From positions 1 to 15,056 of the forward strand of contig JAISPK010000066.1 of NCBI GenBank assembly GCA_031274985.1: 15,056 bases of DNA, given 5' to 3'. Each line of letters opens with the position of its first letter. Within the stretch, counting starts at the first letter, position 1. Below the pieces are notes generated by a model. The model saw only the letters and a program-made list of their open reading frames with translations. It searched no databases and was not told where the DNA came from. The DNA comes from Coriobacteriales bacterium (lineage in GTDB: Bacteria > Actinomycetota > Coriobacteriia > Coriobacteriales > UBA8131). The translations under genes were made by a program, and so were the position numbers. Shown here piece after piece: positions 6,592 to 14,475 of this stretch.

Positions 6592-7272
6592 TCACCAAAG
6601 TTGTGAGAGTACTTCGCGAACCTTGTCCTCGCTCCCCTGCTTGCTGATAGCAATGAGCGAATCGCCCGGGTAGAGCACGGTGTTGCCCTTGATGATGTGC
6701 AGATTATTGCCATCGCCAACTGCCACCAACAGACTTTCTTCCGGCAGGAGCTTTGCAATGTCAGCGACCCGCTTGCCTTCGGGTGCTTTGCTGGAAAGTT
6801 TGGCGGTGAGCGATATCTCCATCACCACAAGATCCCCGTGAGTCATGGAGAGCAGCGCGTGTACCGCCCCCTCGGTAACCTCCATCTCAATGAGGCGCGA
6901 GATGACCGTCGTAGACGAAACAGCCTCAATGCCCATGCTTCTGAAGATGCGGTTATTCTTTGGATTGGAAACGCGCGCTATGGTGCGCGGTACATTAAAA
7001 ACCAGGGACGCGATTTCGCAGGAGACCAGATTGACGTCGTCAGCCCCGGTGGTGGCAACAAAAATGTCGGCATTCTCCAGGCCAGCGTCGCGCTGAAAAT
7101 CGGAATCACAGCCGTCGCCATGAATGAGCAGCACCTGTTGGGGAATCCGATTGCTCAGCCTTTCGATCTTCTTTTTGTTGATCTCGATAACCGCCACTTG
7201 ATGCCCCTTGGCGTGCATCGTATTGGCCAGTTCCTCGCATATCTTTCCCCCGCCGTTAATAACGATTCGCAT
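6592..7272 (-). CDS. TrkA-family RCK protein, second of a tandem pair
   Basis: This 226-residue protein has an RCK_N Rossmann fold at about 1-125 and an RCK_C domain at about 140-225. In Trk/Ktr systems such cytoplasmic subunits bind NAD(H) or ATP and gate the membrane K+ channel. The dinucleotide loop reads GGGKIC where GxGxxG is expected, so the last glycine is cysteine and nucleotide binding may differ from its partner. VIEINKKKIERL supplies the acidic residue at the end of strand 2. The ATG at 7272 has GGGAG 5 nt upstream; a GTG at 7284 would overlap that site. It lies 21 nt after the first TrkA gene, an operon arrangement like the ceoB/ceoC pair of other actinobacteria. No TrkH/KtrB membrane subunit lies in the window. 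Confidence 0.9.
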   Translation of the reverse strand: MRIVINGGGKICEELANTMHAKGHQVAVIEINKKKIERLSNRIPQQVLLIHGDGCDSDFQRDAGLENADIFVATTGADDVNLVSCEIASLVFNVPRTIARVSNPKNNRIFRSMGIEAVSSTTVISRLIEMEVTEGAVHALLSMTHGDLVVMEISLTAKLSSKAPEGKRVADIAKLLPEESLLVAVGDGNNLHIIKGNTVLYPGDSLIAISKQGSEDKVREVLSQLW

Positions 7273-7293
7273 AATATCTCCCACGCTGTGTGC

Positions 7294-7947
7294 CTACGAA
7301 ATGTAGACCGAAAACTCCTCCAGCAGATCAGCTCTCACACATGCTATGACCGTATCACCCTCGTAGAGGATGCTCTCCCGTGTTGGGATAGAGCTAAAGT
7401 GGTCACTCTTTCGCTCAAAGGCTACGATTCTGATTTCGTTGTCTCTCTCCAGGTCGGCCACGCTGATGCTGTCGCCGTCAATCGAGGAGAGGTCCAGGGC
7501 AAAACGCATGATGTCGTTGTTGCCGAGCGCCTCAACGAACTTGCCCCGGGCCGCCATGACCTTGCTGTACATTTCTTCTGCCACCAACGTGGTGCCGCAC
7601 ACAAAGTCCAGGCCCAGCTGCAGGTAGGCGTTTGTTCTGTCAGGATTAAAGAGGCGCGTTAACACATAGGGAACCTCAAAGAGTTTGCGTCCAACCTCGG
7701 CAATCATCAGATTAGAATTGTCCTGGTCGGTAACGGCACAGAGTACATCGGCCTCTGCAACGCCTGCCTCAGTTAAGACGTCCTCGTCAAAACCCACCCC
7801 AACAAGCGTGCTGCCTTCAAAATTGGTGCCCAGGTTGTCAAACTTCTCTGCGTTGGAGTCAACCACGACAACATTGTTCTCTCCTTGAGAGAACAGATTT
7901 GCTAACTGCGAGCCAACCCTACCACAACCTACAACTATGATATTCAA
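7294..7947 (-). CDS. trkA: TrkA-family potassium uptake regulator, first of a tandem pair
   Basis: This 217-residue protein is a single RCK unit: RCK_N with intact GCGRVG (residues 8-13), VVVDSN ending strand 2 and CAVTDQDNSN, followed by RCK_C with the typical SIPTRESILYEGDTVIA near the end. It is about half the length of the two-unit TrkA of enterobacteria, so two such proteins probably assemble the gating ring together. The start is a TTG at 7947, since no ATG precedes MNIIVVGCG; an AGG-rich stretch (GAGGTAGG) lies just upstream. The 173 bp before it include a nested inverted repeat. Confidence 0.93.
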   Translation of the reverse strand: MNIIVVGCGRVGSQLANLFSQGENNVVVVDSNAEKFDNLGTNFEGSTLVGVGFDEDVLTEAGVAEADVLCAVTDQDNSNLMIAEVGRKLFEVPYVLTRLFNPDRTNAYLQLGLDFVCGTTLVAEEMYSKVMAARGKFVEALGNNDIMRFALDLSSIDGDSISVADLERDNEIRIVAFERKSDHFSSIPTRESILYEGDTVIACVRADLLEEFSVYIS

Positions 7948-8064
7948 GATAACCTACCTCAGTACTTGCGGCTTTCTCCGTTGTGTATTCACCCTAATAC
8001 TACCATGACGCAGCGGCCACGAGATTGGTAAGATTTTTGGATTTCTTTGGCCGACACAAAGAGA

Positions 8065-8100
8065 ACGATTCCTCTATGCCGATTGGCATAAAAGAATCGT
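8065..8100. repeat. Nested inverted repeat between DUF5679 and trkA
   Basis: ACGATTC/GAATCGT form outer arms and ATGCC/GGCAT inner arms, with symmetric 4-nt internal spacers and a 4-nt loop. Flanks at about 8052-8117 show further imperfect pairing (ACACAA with TTGTGG). On the minus strand it directly follows the DUF5679 stop but lacks a U-tract. It may be a weak terminator, a processing site or a small palindromic element. Confidence 0.75.
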
Positions 8101-8120
8101 CCTGTTTTGTCTTGTGGCTC

Positions 8121-8267
8121 TTAGCCTTTTTTAATAAAAAGATTCAGCTTTCCCCCGCAAGTAGGGCAGGTGCCCTTAAGCATAGGACGACCGTTCTTGG
8201 TTACAACCTCAGTGACGTCCTGCATCTCTTTCTTGGTCTTGCACTTAACGCAATACGCTTCTGCCAT
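8121..8267 (-). CDS. DUF5679 small zinc-ribbon protein
   Basis: This 48-residue protein has two CxxC pairs (C6/C9 and C34/C37) around KNGRPMLKGTCPTCGG, the DUF5679 pattern. The four cysteines should bind one zinc ion. The function of the family is not known; nucleic-acid or ribosome association is often guessed for such ribbons, but nothing here supports it. The ATG at 8267 has GGAGGT at 8272-8277, at good distance. An upstream in-frame start at 8324 would add 19 unrelated residues and lacks a site. It lies 94 bp downstream of the M28-like gene, so it may have its own promoter. Confidence 0.92.
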   Translation of the reverse strand: MAEAYCVKCKTKKEMQDVTEVVTKNGRPMLKGTCPTCGGKLNLFIKKG

Positions 8268-8360
8268 AAAAACCTCCACATTATCGATGGTGCTTACCTG
8301 CAATAATACGCTCAGTAATTGCATTGAGCATGGGTAATGATACCACTACTTTAGTAAAAA

Positions 8361-11264
8361 CTAGACAGATTTAATAACTTCTACCACTACATCGGTAACC
8401 GCCTGTAGGTTTTTTTCTTCAAGAATCTCCAGGCGATCGCTGCTCCAGCGCCATCCAACCGGCAGTTTGTCTTTGAGTCCCATTATGGAGATGGCCCTGA
8501 ATCCTTTGGTCAGCGCTTCTGCCGCATCGGTGGTGTAACTCGTAAATCCGGCAGGCGCAATGCTCACGCCCACAGCATTTGCAGCGGACTTGATGAGGCC
8601 CTGGAGTCGATGGTCGGTGCCCTTGGGGAGCAGGCTGCCTTCTGCCATCGTGTAGAAGAGGTTGCCGGCGCCAACGCTGTCCAGGTTTATCACGAGGGCA
8701 CTCTTGAGCTCGCGCTCGTATTCGGCCAGCAGTTTCTTTATGCCGGCATTCTTGCTCTCATGCGCGCCTACGGCCACGATCCAGACTTCTTTGTCAATCA
8801 GCTCGGAGCTAAAGGCATAGAGCGCGCGTTCGTTGTCCTGCGCCTCGCCACCAAAAGCGCCGCCCTTCCAGTCGTCATCGTCGTCTTCTGAGAAGTTCTC
8901 CCAGCCGCCGATCTCCGAGCCCTTTGAGCGCGCATCAAAGTCTTCTTCGACGCCCAGCCAGGAAGCAGCGGAGGTGTCGTGGGTCTCAACCTTACGAGCA
9001 CCCGAAAGCCGGTCTCCCAGGCCGCCAAAGAACGATTTTGAGCGACTTTTTGGAATATCCATGATGCGGGGCTCCTGGCTTCGAGAGCCTTCACGGGAGT
9101 TCCATGCAGCAGACTCGTCGGCGTCGTCCAGATAGATGTCGCCTTCGTCCTCATGGTATTGCAGCAGCTCTTCTCCCACCGGTTTCATGATACCGGTGGC
9201 ACCCAGGGGGGCAAAGGATCCGGTGTTGGACACCATCTTTGTTCCCTCTGCCTGCTCGTCCGGGTTAAAGAGCATCTGTTGGTCGAGAGCCGCCTGTTGC
9301 GTGGGAATCGAGCCCGAGCCGCCAAGCTGCAGGGTGGGAAGATTGCGCAGGTTGTCATTGGTAGGCATTACGGGTGTTGGGGTTGCCATCGCTTGCTCCA
9401 ACGTAGAAGCGCTGCTGGGCAGGCGGGTCTTAAGCGTTGGGGTTACCAGAGGGTCTGATGAGAGGCGATCGATTCCCGAGAAATCTGCATTAAGGGTCGT
9501 GGGAGGCTCAATCAGGGGGGATTTTTCTCTGAGCGGCTCTCTTGGTGCAGCGTCTGCAAAGGCTGCTTCCTCAAAAGCAACCTCACTCGAAGCGACCCCC
9601 GCCGAGGCGACCTCTGCCGCGGCAGGTTCAACCAAGGCAATTAACTGTTGCTCAAACTCCGGAGAGAGCGCGAGCTCTTCTTGTGCAAGCGCAGCGTTTT
9701 GGCTGGCCTCAGCCTCGGTTTTGAGACCGGAGAGCGGCCCGCGCTTTGCTCCTGACATCATGGGTGGCTTGTGTGCCGCTCGGGGCTGTGACTCAGCTGT
9801 TTGTTGCGCAGGATCCTCGGCATAGCGAGAGCGTGTGACCGTCGTCTCCTTGTCTGCCGCGGTTTTTTCCATCTCTTTATTTGCTGCTTCTCTGGCTTCT
9901 ACAAACCAAGCCGGCAGGCCGTCTTTGGTTCTGCCGCTGGCCTCCAGTGAAGCCTCACCGGCTTGCTCCTGAAGCGAGCGCTCTTGCTCTTCGCGCTCGG
10001 CCAGTGTTTCTCTGACTCGTATGGCGGGGTTGGTGGTTGCGCCTCGTTCGATTCTTGAGCGCGTTGGAACATAGGCTCCCGGCCTACCCTCGCCCTGAAC
10101 TTGCTCGCGACTGGCGGGAGCACCGAAGACGGAATCCTGGCCGGATACGCCTCTCGCTGCATTGGTAACCTCTGCTCCCAGATCTGCTGTTCCTGCGCTG
10201 GACATTCTCTCCTCGCGCACAAGCACATCGCCCCGGTCTTCAGCTGCGTCGGCTCTTTGCTGCGGTTGCTCTCCTCTGGTCGTGGGGGCGCCGCTGCGTA
10301 TCCTTGTTTTTACCGAGGGGCCGTCATAGTCTTCGTGATCGTATTCAAAGTCTGCGGATTGTTCAGGAACCTCGCTTTGAGGCGCTGGCTTAATGCCCAG
10401 CAGATCTTTTGCTTTGGTAAAGAGCAATCCTCCGGGGCCACTCGCCCCTCTTTGCGCGCCTTCTCTCGCCTTGGTGCGAGAAGGCGCTTCACTGCGTGTA
10501 GAAGCTCCCGCCTCGCGCCTTGTTCGGCTTACGCCGGAGGCTTGATCGCTTTTTCTCCCACCCATCAAGGTCTCTGCAACACCCATGAGTGCGGCAATGC
10601 CCGAAGCATTGCTGTTGGCGCCATGGCTGTACGGCATAAAGAGGTTAATGGCTTCAATCAGGGTTGCGATGAGCAAAACGATGCCGATTATCAAACCGAT
10701 AATTGACAAAAGAAGGAGAACAATCTCGGGCAGCGGAAACAGGGAAAACAGGGTTATCAGCACCAATGCCACGAGACAAACGTAGAGGGCTTTGAGAATC
10801 AGCGGATAGTATGAGGCTATCGACGGGGCACCTTGCAGCTGCGTTTTGCCGGCGTCATAATGAGCCACCACAATGACCTTGCGGCGCGGGTCGGCTCCCT
10901 CAGGCACATAGCGAGCTATCACGTTTTGGCTCGAGCTGGTAGACAGGAGCGAGAAGAGTGGAGCAAAACTCGTGAGGTCCATAACCAATAAGACTACGGC
11001 AATTATTGCCAGAATAAAAGCAAGCGCCGTGAGTGTCGGCACGAGAAAAAGCAGTTCGGCAGCAATGACCCCCAACAAAAAATACAGCATTCTGAGCCAG
11101 CTGGTGTTGCGGGCAGCGGAAAAATCCTGAAGCCAGGTATCCAGACCCAGATTCTCCAGATTCTCTGCTATGAGCTCTGCGGATTCGTGCTCACCGTTTG
11201 ACCCGCTTGGTCTCGGGCCAACCTTGGTGACCAGTTCATCAGCATAATGTACCAAACTCTGCAT
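8361..11264 (-). CDS. Large M28-peptidase-fold membrane protein with a long disordered insertion
   Basis: This 967-residue protein is assembled from split M28 pieces. Residues 1-50 (VGPRPSGSNGEHESAELIAENL) match the usual M28 opening. A membrane pair lies at about 56-97, VIVVAHYDAGK at 130-140 and a second pair at about 153-204. SHGANSNASGIAAL lies at 213-226. An insertion of roughly 575 residues (235-810) follows, rich in A, E, S, R, P and acidic runs. The C-terminal part (815-967) carries WIVAVGAHES, VINLDSVG, YTTDAAEAL and WRWSSD. Against the family pattern, H135, E836 and D862 remain. The bridging Asp is S218, the catalytic Glu is H835 and the last His appears to be R939. Peptidase activity is therefore doubtful. 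AAGGAGG 6 nt before the ATG is an excellent ribosome site. It lies 64 nt after the preceding gene. Confidence 0.85.
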   Translation of the reverse strand: MQSLVHYADELVTKVGPRPSGSNGEHESAELIAENLENLGLDTWLQDFSAARNTSWLRMLYFLLGVIAAELLFLVPTLTALAFILAIIAVVLLVMDLTSFAPLFSLLSTSSSQNVIARYVPEGADPRRKVIVVAHYDAGKTQLQGAPSIASYYPLILKALYVCLVALVLITLFSLFPLPEIVLLLLSIIGLIIGIVLLIATLIEAINLFMPYSHGANSNASGIAALMGVAETLMGGRKSDQASGVSRTRREAGASTRSEAPSRTKAREGAQRGASGPGGLLFTKAKDLLGIKPAPQSEVPEQSADFEYDHEDYDGPSVKTRIRSGAPTTRGEQPQQRADAAEDRGDVLVREERMSSAGTADLGAEVTNAARGVSGQDSVFGAPASREQVQGEGRPGAYVPTRSRIERGATTNPAIRVRETLAEREEQERSLQEQAGEASLEASGRTKDGLPAWFVEAREAANKEMEKTAADKETTVTRSRYAEDPAQQTAESQPRAAHKPPMMSGAKRGPLSGLKTEAEASQNAALAQEELALSPEFEQQLIALVEPAAAEVASAGVASSEVAFEEAAFADAAPREPLREKSPLIEPPTTLNADFSGIDRLSSDPLVTPTLKTRLPSSASTLEQAMATPTPVMPTNDNLRNLPTLQLGGSGSIPTQQAALDQQMLFNPDEQAEGTKMVSNTGSFAPLGATGIMKPVGEELLQYHEDEGDIYLDDADESAAWNSREGSRSQEPRIMDIPKSRSKSFFGGLGDRLSGARKVETHDTSAASWLGVEEDFDARSKGSEIGGWENFSEDDDDDWKGGAFGGEAQDNERALYAFSSELIDKEVWIVAVGAHESKNAGIKKLLAEYERELKSALVINLDSVGAGNLFYTMAEGSLLPKGTDHRLQGLIKSAANAVGVSIAPAGFTSYTTDAAEALTKGFRAISIMGLKDKLPVGWRWSSDRLEILEEKNLQAVTDVVVEVIKSV

Positions 11265-11328
11265 TTCGTACCTCCTTATAGACCGTTTAATCAGGCCGTT
11301 TTAAGTAAAGTGCGAGCGAAAACAGACT

Positions 11329-12531
11329 CTATTGTACCCCTGTTTGCGTCTCTATACCGGTGTACTCACGAATATTCCTGTCTGCGACAACAACCTTTGC
11401 CCGCGCCGAATCAAACTGCGTGCGCGCATCGGCAGTAACCGTATCGTAAGCCTTGGTAATTATCGTGAGCGGCTCAGGGGGTAGTTGTGTGGCTGCCTCA
11501 ACAACGGCTGCATCCTTAAGGAGGAACTCCGCGTTTTTAACGTTGACCGTATCAAGGTCTCCGTCGAGGAGGGCCTGGTCGGCTTCGATAGCCAACTGAA
11601 TCGACTCGATCTTCAGGGTAAGATAGTTGGCAAACAGGCTATAGTCCGCCTCTTTAAAGGTGTCCTGCGCTTGCGCAAGCACTTCAGCGGCACCGGTAAG
11701 ACTGGTGAGAATGGCGTTGTTTCTGGTAATTGCCTCTTGCAGCTCTCCGTAGCCGCCGGTATTGGAGAGTTCGGCAATGGCTCTGAGCTCACTGTCGGCA
11801 TAGATGATGGCTTCCCAGGCTTTTCCAAATAATATGGTCGAATTCATGGCCTCCAGGTCTTTGGAAACGATGAGTTCGCTGCTGGCAAGCATGTCCTTTC
11901 GATAGACGGCAGCGTCAATGACGTGCTGGGCAAGCACTTTGTCATCATCCGCAGCAAACAGATCTATGGCCCTGCGCGCCTCGTCCTCGGCACTACTTAA
12001 GGTCTCAAGCGTCTTTGGCACGCGATTCAGGAGCACCTTTCGCTCAGAAAGATTGTTCTCCTTTACCTCGGTTGCTGTGGCAACATCGAGGGCAACAACA
12101 ACCTGGTCGCTTTCCTGGATCAAAGAGATAGCTTCGTCCAACAGCACATACCCGTTAGCGCGATTTGCTTCTCGCTCGAGCGCCTGGGCGGTAAGAATAT
12201 AGTACGCCGCTGCTCCGCCCGCAAGAATCGCTGCCAAAATGATGGCAATGATCAAAGGCCAGCGACGTTTTCGGGGCTTAAGGGGAGGAGCTGCATCTCC
12301 GGGAGCCGGAGAGTCGGCCAGGAGCGCTTCGCCTGTTTCTACGGCGAGGGTTGCCTGCTGAAAAAGAACAGCCGGGGAGTCGGTGATAACTGTTTCATTG
12401 TCTTCCGGGGCAGAAAGTACCAACTCACCAGCCTGCTCAAGAGCAGTAGTTTCTCCGGGCAGAGAAGCAAGCAGCTCGCTCTCAGGTTGCTCTGAATGAG
12501 CGCGCAAGTGCTTTGGTATGTACCCGCTCAT
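11329..12531 (-). CDS. Single-pass membrane protein of unknown function
   Basis: This 400-residue protein has three parts. The N-terminal region (1-90) is acidic and probably disordered. KPRKRR is followed by one membrane helix (91-114), so the N-terminus should be cytoplasmic and the rest external. The C-terminal region (about 115-390) is mostly helical, with many A, E, D and L residues and no cysteines or recognised catalytic motif. I do not recognise the family. Its ATG overlaps the glmM stop in ATGA (12528-12531), so translation is probably coupled to glmM, and the M28-like gene follows 64 nt on. Co-transcription with glmM hints at a cell-envelope role, but that is inference only. Confidence 0.8.
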   Translation of the reverse strand: MSGYIPKHLRAHSEQPESELLASLPGETTALEQAGELVLSAPEDNETVITDSPAVLFQQATLAVETGEALLADSPAPGDAAPPLKPRKRRWPLIIAIILAAILAGGAAAYYILTAQALEREANRANGYVLLDEAISLIQESDQVVVALDVATATEVKENNLSERKVLLNRVPKTLETLSSAEDEARRAIDLFAADDDKVLAQHVIDAAVYRKDMLASSELIVSKDLEAMNSTILFGKAWEAIIYADSELRAIAELSNTGGYGELQEAITRNNAILTSLTGAAEVLAQAQDTFKEADYSLFANYLTLKIESIQLAIEADQALLDGDLDTVNVKNAEFLLKDAAVVEAATQLPPEPLTIITKAYDTVTADARTQFDSARAKVVVADRNIREYTGIETQTGVQ

Positions 12532-13913
12532 GCCAGTTCGGCCTCAACAACACTCACCAAACTCAACGCAATGCGGTCTGCAATTTCTTTTTCTGCCGCC
12601 TCAACCATGACTCTGACCAGGGGCTCCGTGCCGGAAGCACGCAGCAAAACCCGTCCTCCCCCGCTTGCTTGCAGCGTTGTTTCGGCCTCCTGCACGGCTG
12701 AGGCAATCGTGGGGCTCTGATCCAGCTTGTGCTTATCTGCCACGTGTACGTTAATCAGGGTTTGCGGGTACTTTTTCATTGTTCTTGCTGCCAGCTCGTC
12801 GAGGGATATGCCACTGCGCTTGAGTGCGGCAAGGAGCATGAGGGCGGTTATCAGCCCGTCGCCCGTAGAGTTGTGGTCGAGGAAGATCGTGTGGCCGCTC
12901 TGCTCGCCGCCAATGACGTAGCCTCCCTCAAGCATTGCTGCTAAAACGTTTGAGTCTCCCACCGCTGTTTGCAAAACCTGCAACCCGGCGTCTTCCATGG
13001 CTTTGGTAAAGCCCAGGTTGCACATGACCGTGCTTACCACCGTGTTACCCGGTAAGCCGCGGGTGGCTTTACGGTCCAGCGCGCAGATAGCCTCGATAAA
13101 ATCTCCGTCGATCTCTGCCCCCGTGGCGCTCACGGCAATGACGCGGTCTGCGTCGCCGTCATGAGCAATACCCACATCGGCCTTGCTGCTTTTTACCAGC
13201 TCGATGAGCTGCCCCAGATCCGAAGATCCGGAATTAACGTTGATAATCGCACCGTCTCCGCCGTTGTTGATGACAACGACCTCGGCTCCCAGACGGCGGA
13301 AAGCCTCCGGGGCAACGTAATACGAAGCGCCGTTGCCGCAATCGACGGCAATCTTGAGTTCTTTGAGCGAGATGTTCTCATCGGTGAGAATGTCTGTAGC
13401 GTGGGAGATATAGCGCTCAAGGGCATCCTCGATAACCACAACCGCGCCCACGCCGGTGCCAACGGGGAGGGTTTCAGGCTCCCTTCCGGCTTCTTCTTCC
13501 AGAGGCTCCCGGCCATTTACTCTGCGCATGCCTGCTTCAAGCTGGTCTTCCAGCTCGGGAGAGATCTTGTAGCCGGCGGCGTCAAAGAATTTTATGCCGT
13601 TGTACTCCGGGGGGTTGTGCGAGGCAGATATCACAATACCGCCTGCTGCCTTCATCTCCCTGGTGAGAAGGGCCACCGCAGGGGTGGGAATGACGCCCGC
13701 CAGGAGAGCCTTGCCTCCTCGCGAGGTAATACCGGCTACGAGAGCCGCTTCGAGCATGTTTCCACTGATGCGCGTGTCTCGTCCGATGACCAGTGTGTTT
13801 CCGAGTTGCTCTACTGCCGAGGCGCCCAGACCAAAAGCCATTTCACAGGTCAGTTCCTGGTTTGCGACACCGCGTACCCCGTCAGTTCCAAAGAGTCTTT
13901 TTTTAGTTTTCAT
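12528..13913 (-). CDS. glmM: Phosphoglucosamine mutase GlmM
   Basis: This 461-residue protein is of full family length. GlmM converts glucosamine-6-phosphate to glucosamine-1-phosphate on the way to UDP-GlcNAc for peptidoglycan. All signatures are intact: LFGTDGVRG at the start, the phosphoserine loop ISASHNPPEYNGIKFF with S98, the Mg2+ loop DGDADR at 252-257, the sugar-binding GGEQSGH, and the phosphate-binding RASGTEPLVRVMVE near the end. The ATG at 13913 is chosen because the protein then begins MKTKKRLFGTDGVRG. A TTG at 14003 would add 30 residues unlike the family. The ribosome site is weak. It is the first gene of the block read towards the left and overlaps the next gene by 4 nt. tilS is divergent from it across 562 bp. 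Confidence 0.97.
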   Translation of the reverse strand: MKTKKRLFGTDGVRGVANQELTCEMAFGLGASAVEQLGNTLVIGRDTRISGNMLEAALVAGITSRGGKALLAGVIPTPAVALLTREMKAAGGIVISASHNPPEYNGIKFFDAAGYKISPELEDQLEAGMRRVNGREPLEEEAGREPETLPVGTGVGAVVVIEDALERYISHATDILTDENISLKELKIAVDCGNGASYYVAPEAFRRLGAEVVVINNGGDGAIINVNSGSSDLGQLIELVKSSKADVGIAHDGDADRVIAVSATGAEIDGDFIEAICALDRKATRGLPGNTVVSTVMCNLGFTKAMEDAGLQVLQTAVGDSNVLAAMLEGGYVIGGEQSGHTIFLDHNSTGDGLITALMLLAALKRSGISLDELAARTMKKYPQTLINVHVADKHKLDQSPTIASAVQEAETTLQASGGGRVLLRASGTEPLVRVMVEAAEKEIADRIALSLVSVVEAELA

Positions 13914-14132
13914 GCTCAGTATTTTACCATCACAACAATAATCGTGGAGAAAAATCTCTTTCGGGGCAAAAACGGGCTTCCTGATTTTTAGTCTGACGCT
14001 CAATGATGATTATCCGTGGGCCTCAAAGAGCAGGATTGGTAGCACGGTTCGCAGCGGACAACCGGGCGCGTTTTGCCTCAAAACGCTTGGGCAACAAACC
14101 ATAAGGTTGCTTAACTTGATATCCTTGAGGGC

Positions 14133-14160
14133 TTGACTATTTTATGAATGCTGACATAAT
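14133..14160 (+). promoter_or_regulatory. Sigma-70 promoter for tilS
   Basis: TTGACT (14133-14138) and CATAAT (14155-14160) are separated by 16 bp, each one mismatch from consensus. Transcription would start near 14167, leaving a tilS leader of about 310 nt. Confidence 0.65.
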
Positions 14161-14189
14161 GAATGTGCACAAAAATATATACGGGGACT

Positions 14190-14223
14190 AGTGGAATTGG
14201 GAAACAAAAGGGACCACTTTTTT
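14190..14223 (+). terminator. Weak terminator-like stem with T-run in the tilS leader
   Basis: AGTGG (14190-14194) pairs with CCACT (14214-14218), and T's continue to 14223. The stem is only 5 bp and the loop is long (19 nt), so termination strength is doubtful. It falls inside the predicted tilS leader. The AAAAGGGACC in its loop recalls AAAAGGGGACC just before the tilS repeat array. Confidence 0.3.
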
Positions 14224-14354
14224 CATAAAGATATCGGTCGTGTTACGTTTTATTTTTGTTGTGATTTTTTGCCATATCTCGGGTACGTTGATTGAAGCTA
14301 ATATAGATGGCCCCCCCTCCATCGAGCCTCTCATCATCTACACCCTCTCAGAGG

Positions 14355-14400
14355 AGGGGAGGCTTTTGCAAACCACCCCCAAGTTGCAAAGGCCTCCCTT
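14355..14400 (+). promoter_or_regulatory. Strong 17-bp stem-loop in the tilS leader
   Basis: The arms 14355-14371 and 14384-14400 pair over 17 bp with two wobble positions (core GGAGGCTTTTGCAA / TTGCAAAGGCCTCC) and a 12-nt loop. Its left arm shares GAGGCT (14359-14364) with an alternative stem from AGCCTC (14325-14330), which is followed by TTT. The two folds exclude each other, as in attenuators. It lies 75 nt before the tilS start. Regulation is inference. Confidence 0.5.
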
Positions 14401-14475
14401 TCACGTTGTCGTGGCAGACTCCGCTCAGCTCTCTGCGGCAGACTCCCTGCACGCAACACGGTTTATAATGATGCG

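Larger units (their letters stand above)
13914..14475. other. 562-bp divergent intergenic region between glmM and tilS
   Basis: No convincing gene is seen. It holds a perfect 7-bp-stem hairpin GCGTTTT-gcctc-AAAACGC (14068-14086) and a sigma-70 promoter facing tilS (14133-14160). A short stem AGTGG/CCACT followed by a T-run lies at 14190-14223. A hairpin-rich stretch covers 14314-14400. A glmM promoter must lie here too, but no convincing -35/-10 pair was found on the minus strand. Confidence 0.7.

Noticed and set aside
6697..7662. 321-codon plus-strand open frame across both TrkA genes
   Set aside because: It spans two well-supported genes on the other strand, has no ribosome site and no family pattern.
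13914..14003. 30-residue N-terminal extension of GlmM from a TTG
   Set aside because: GlmM proteins start just before FGTDGVRG, and the extension has no family match.
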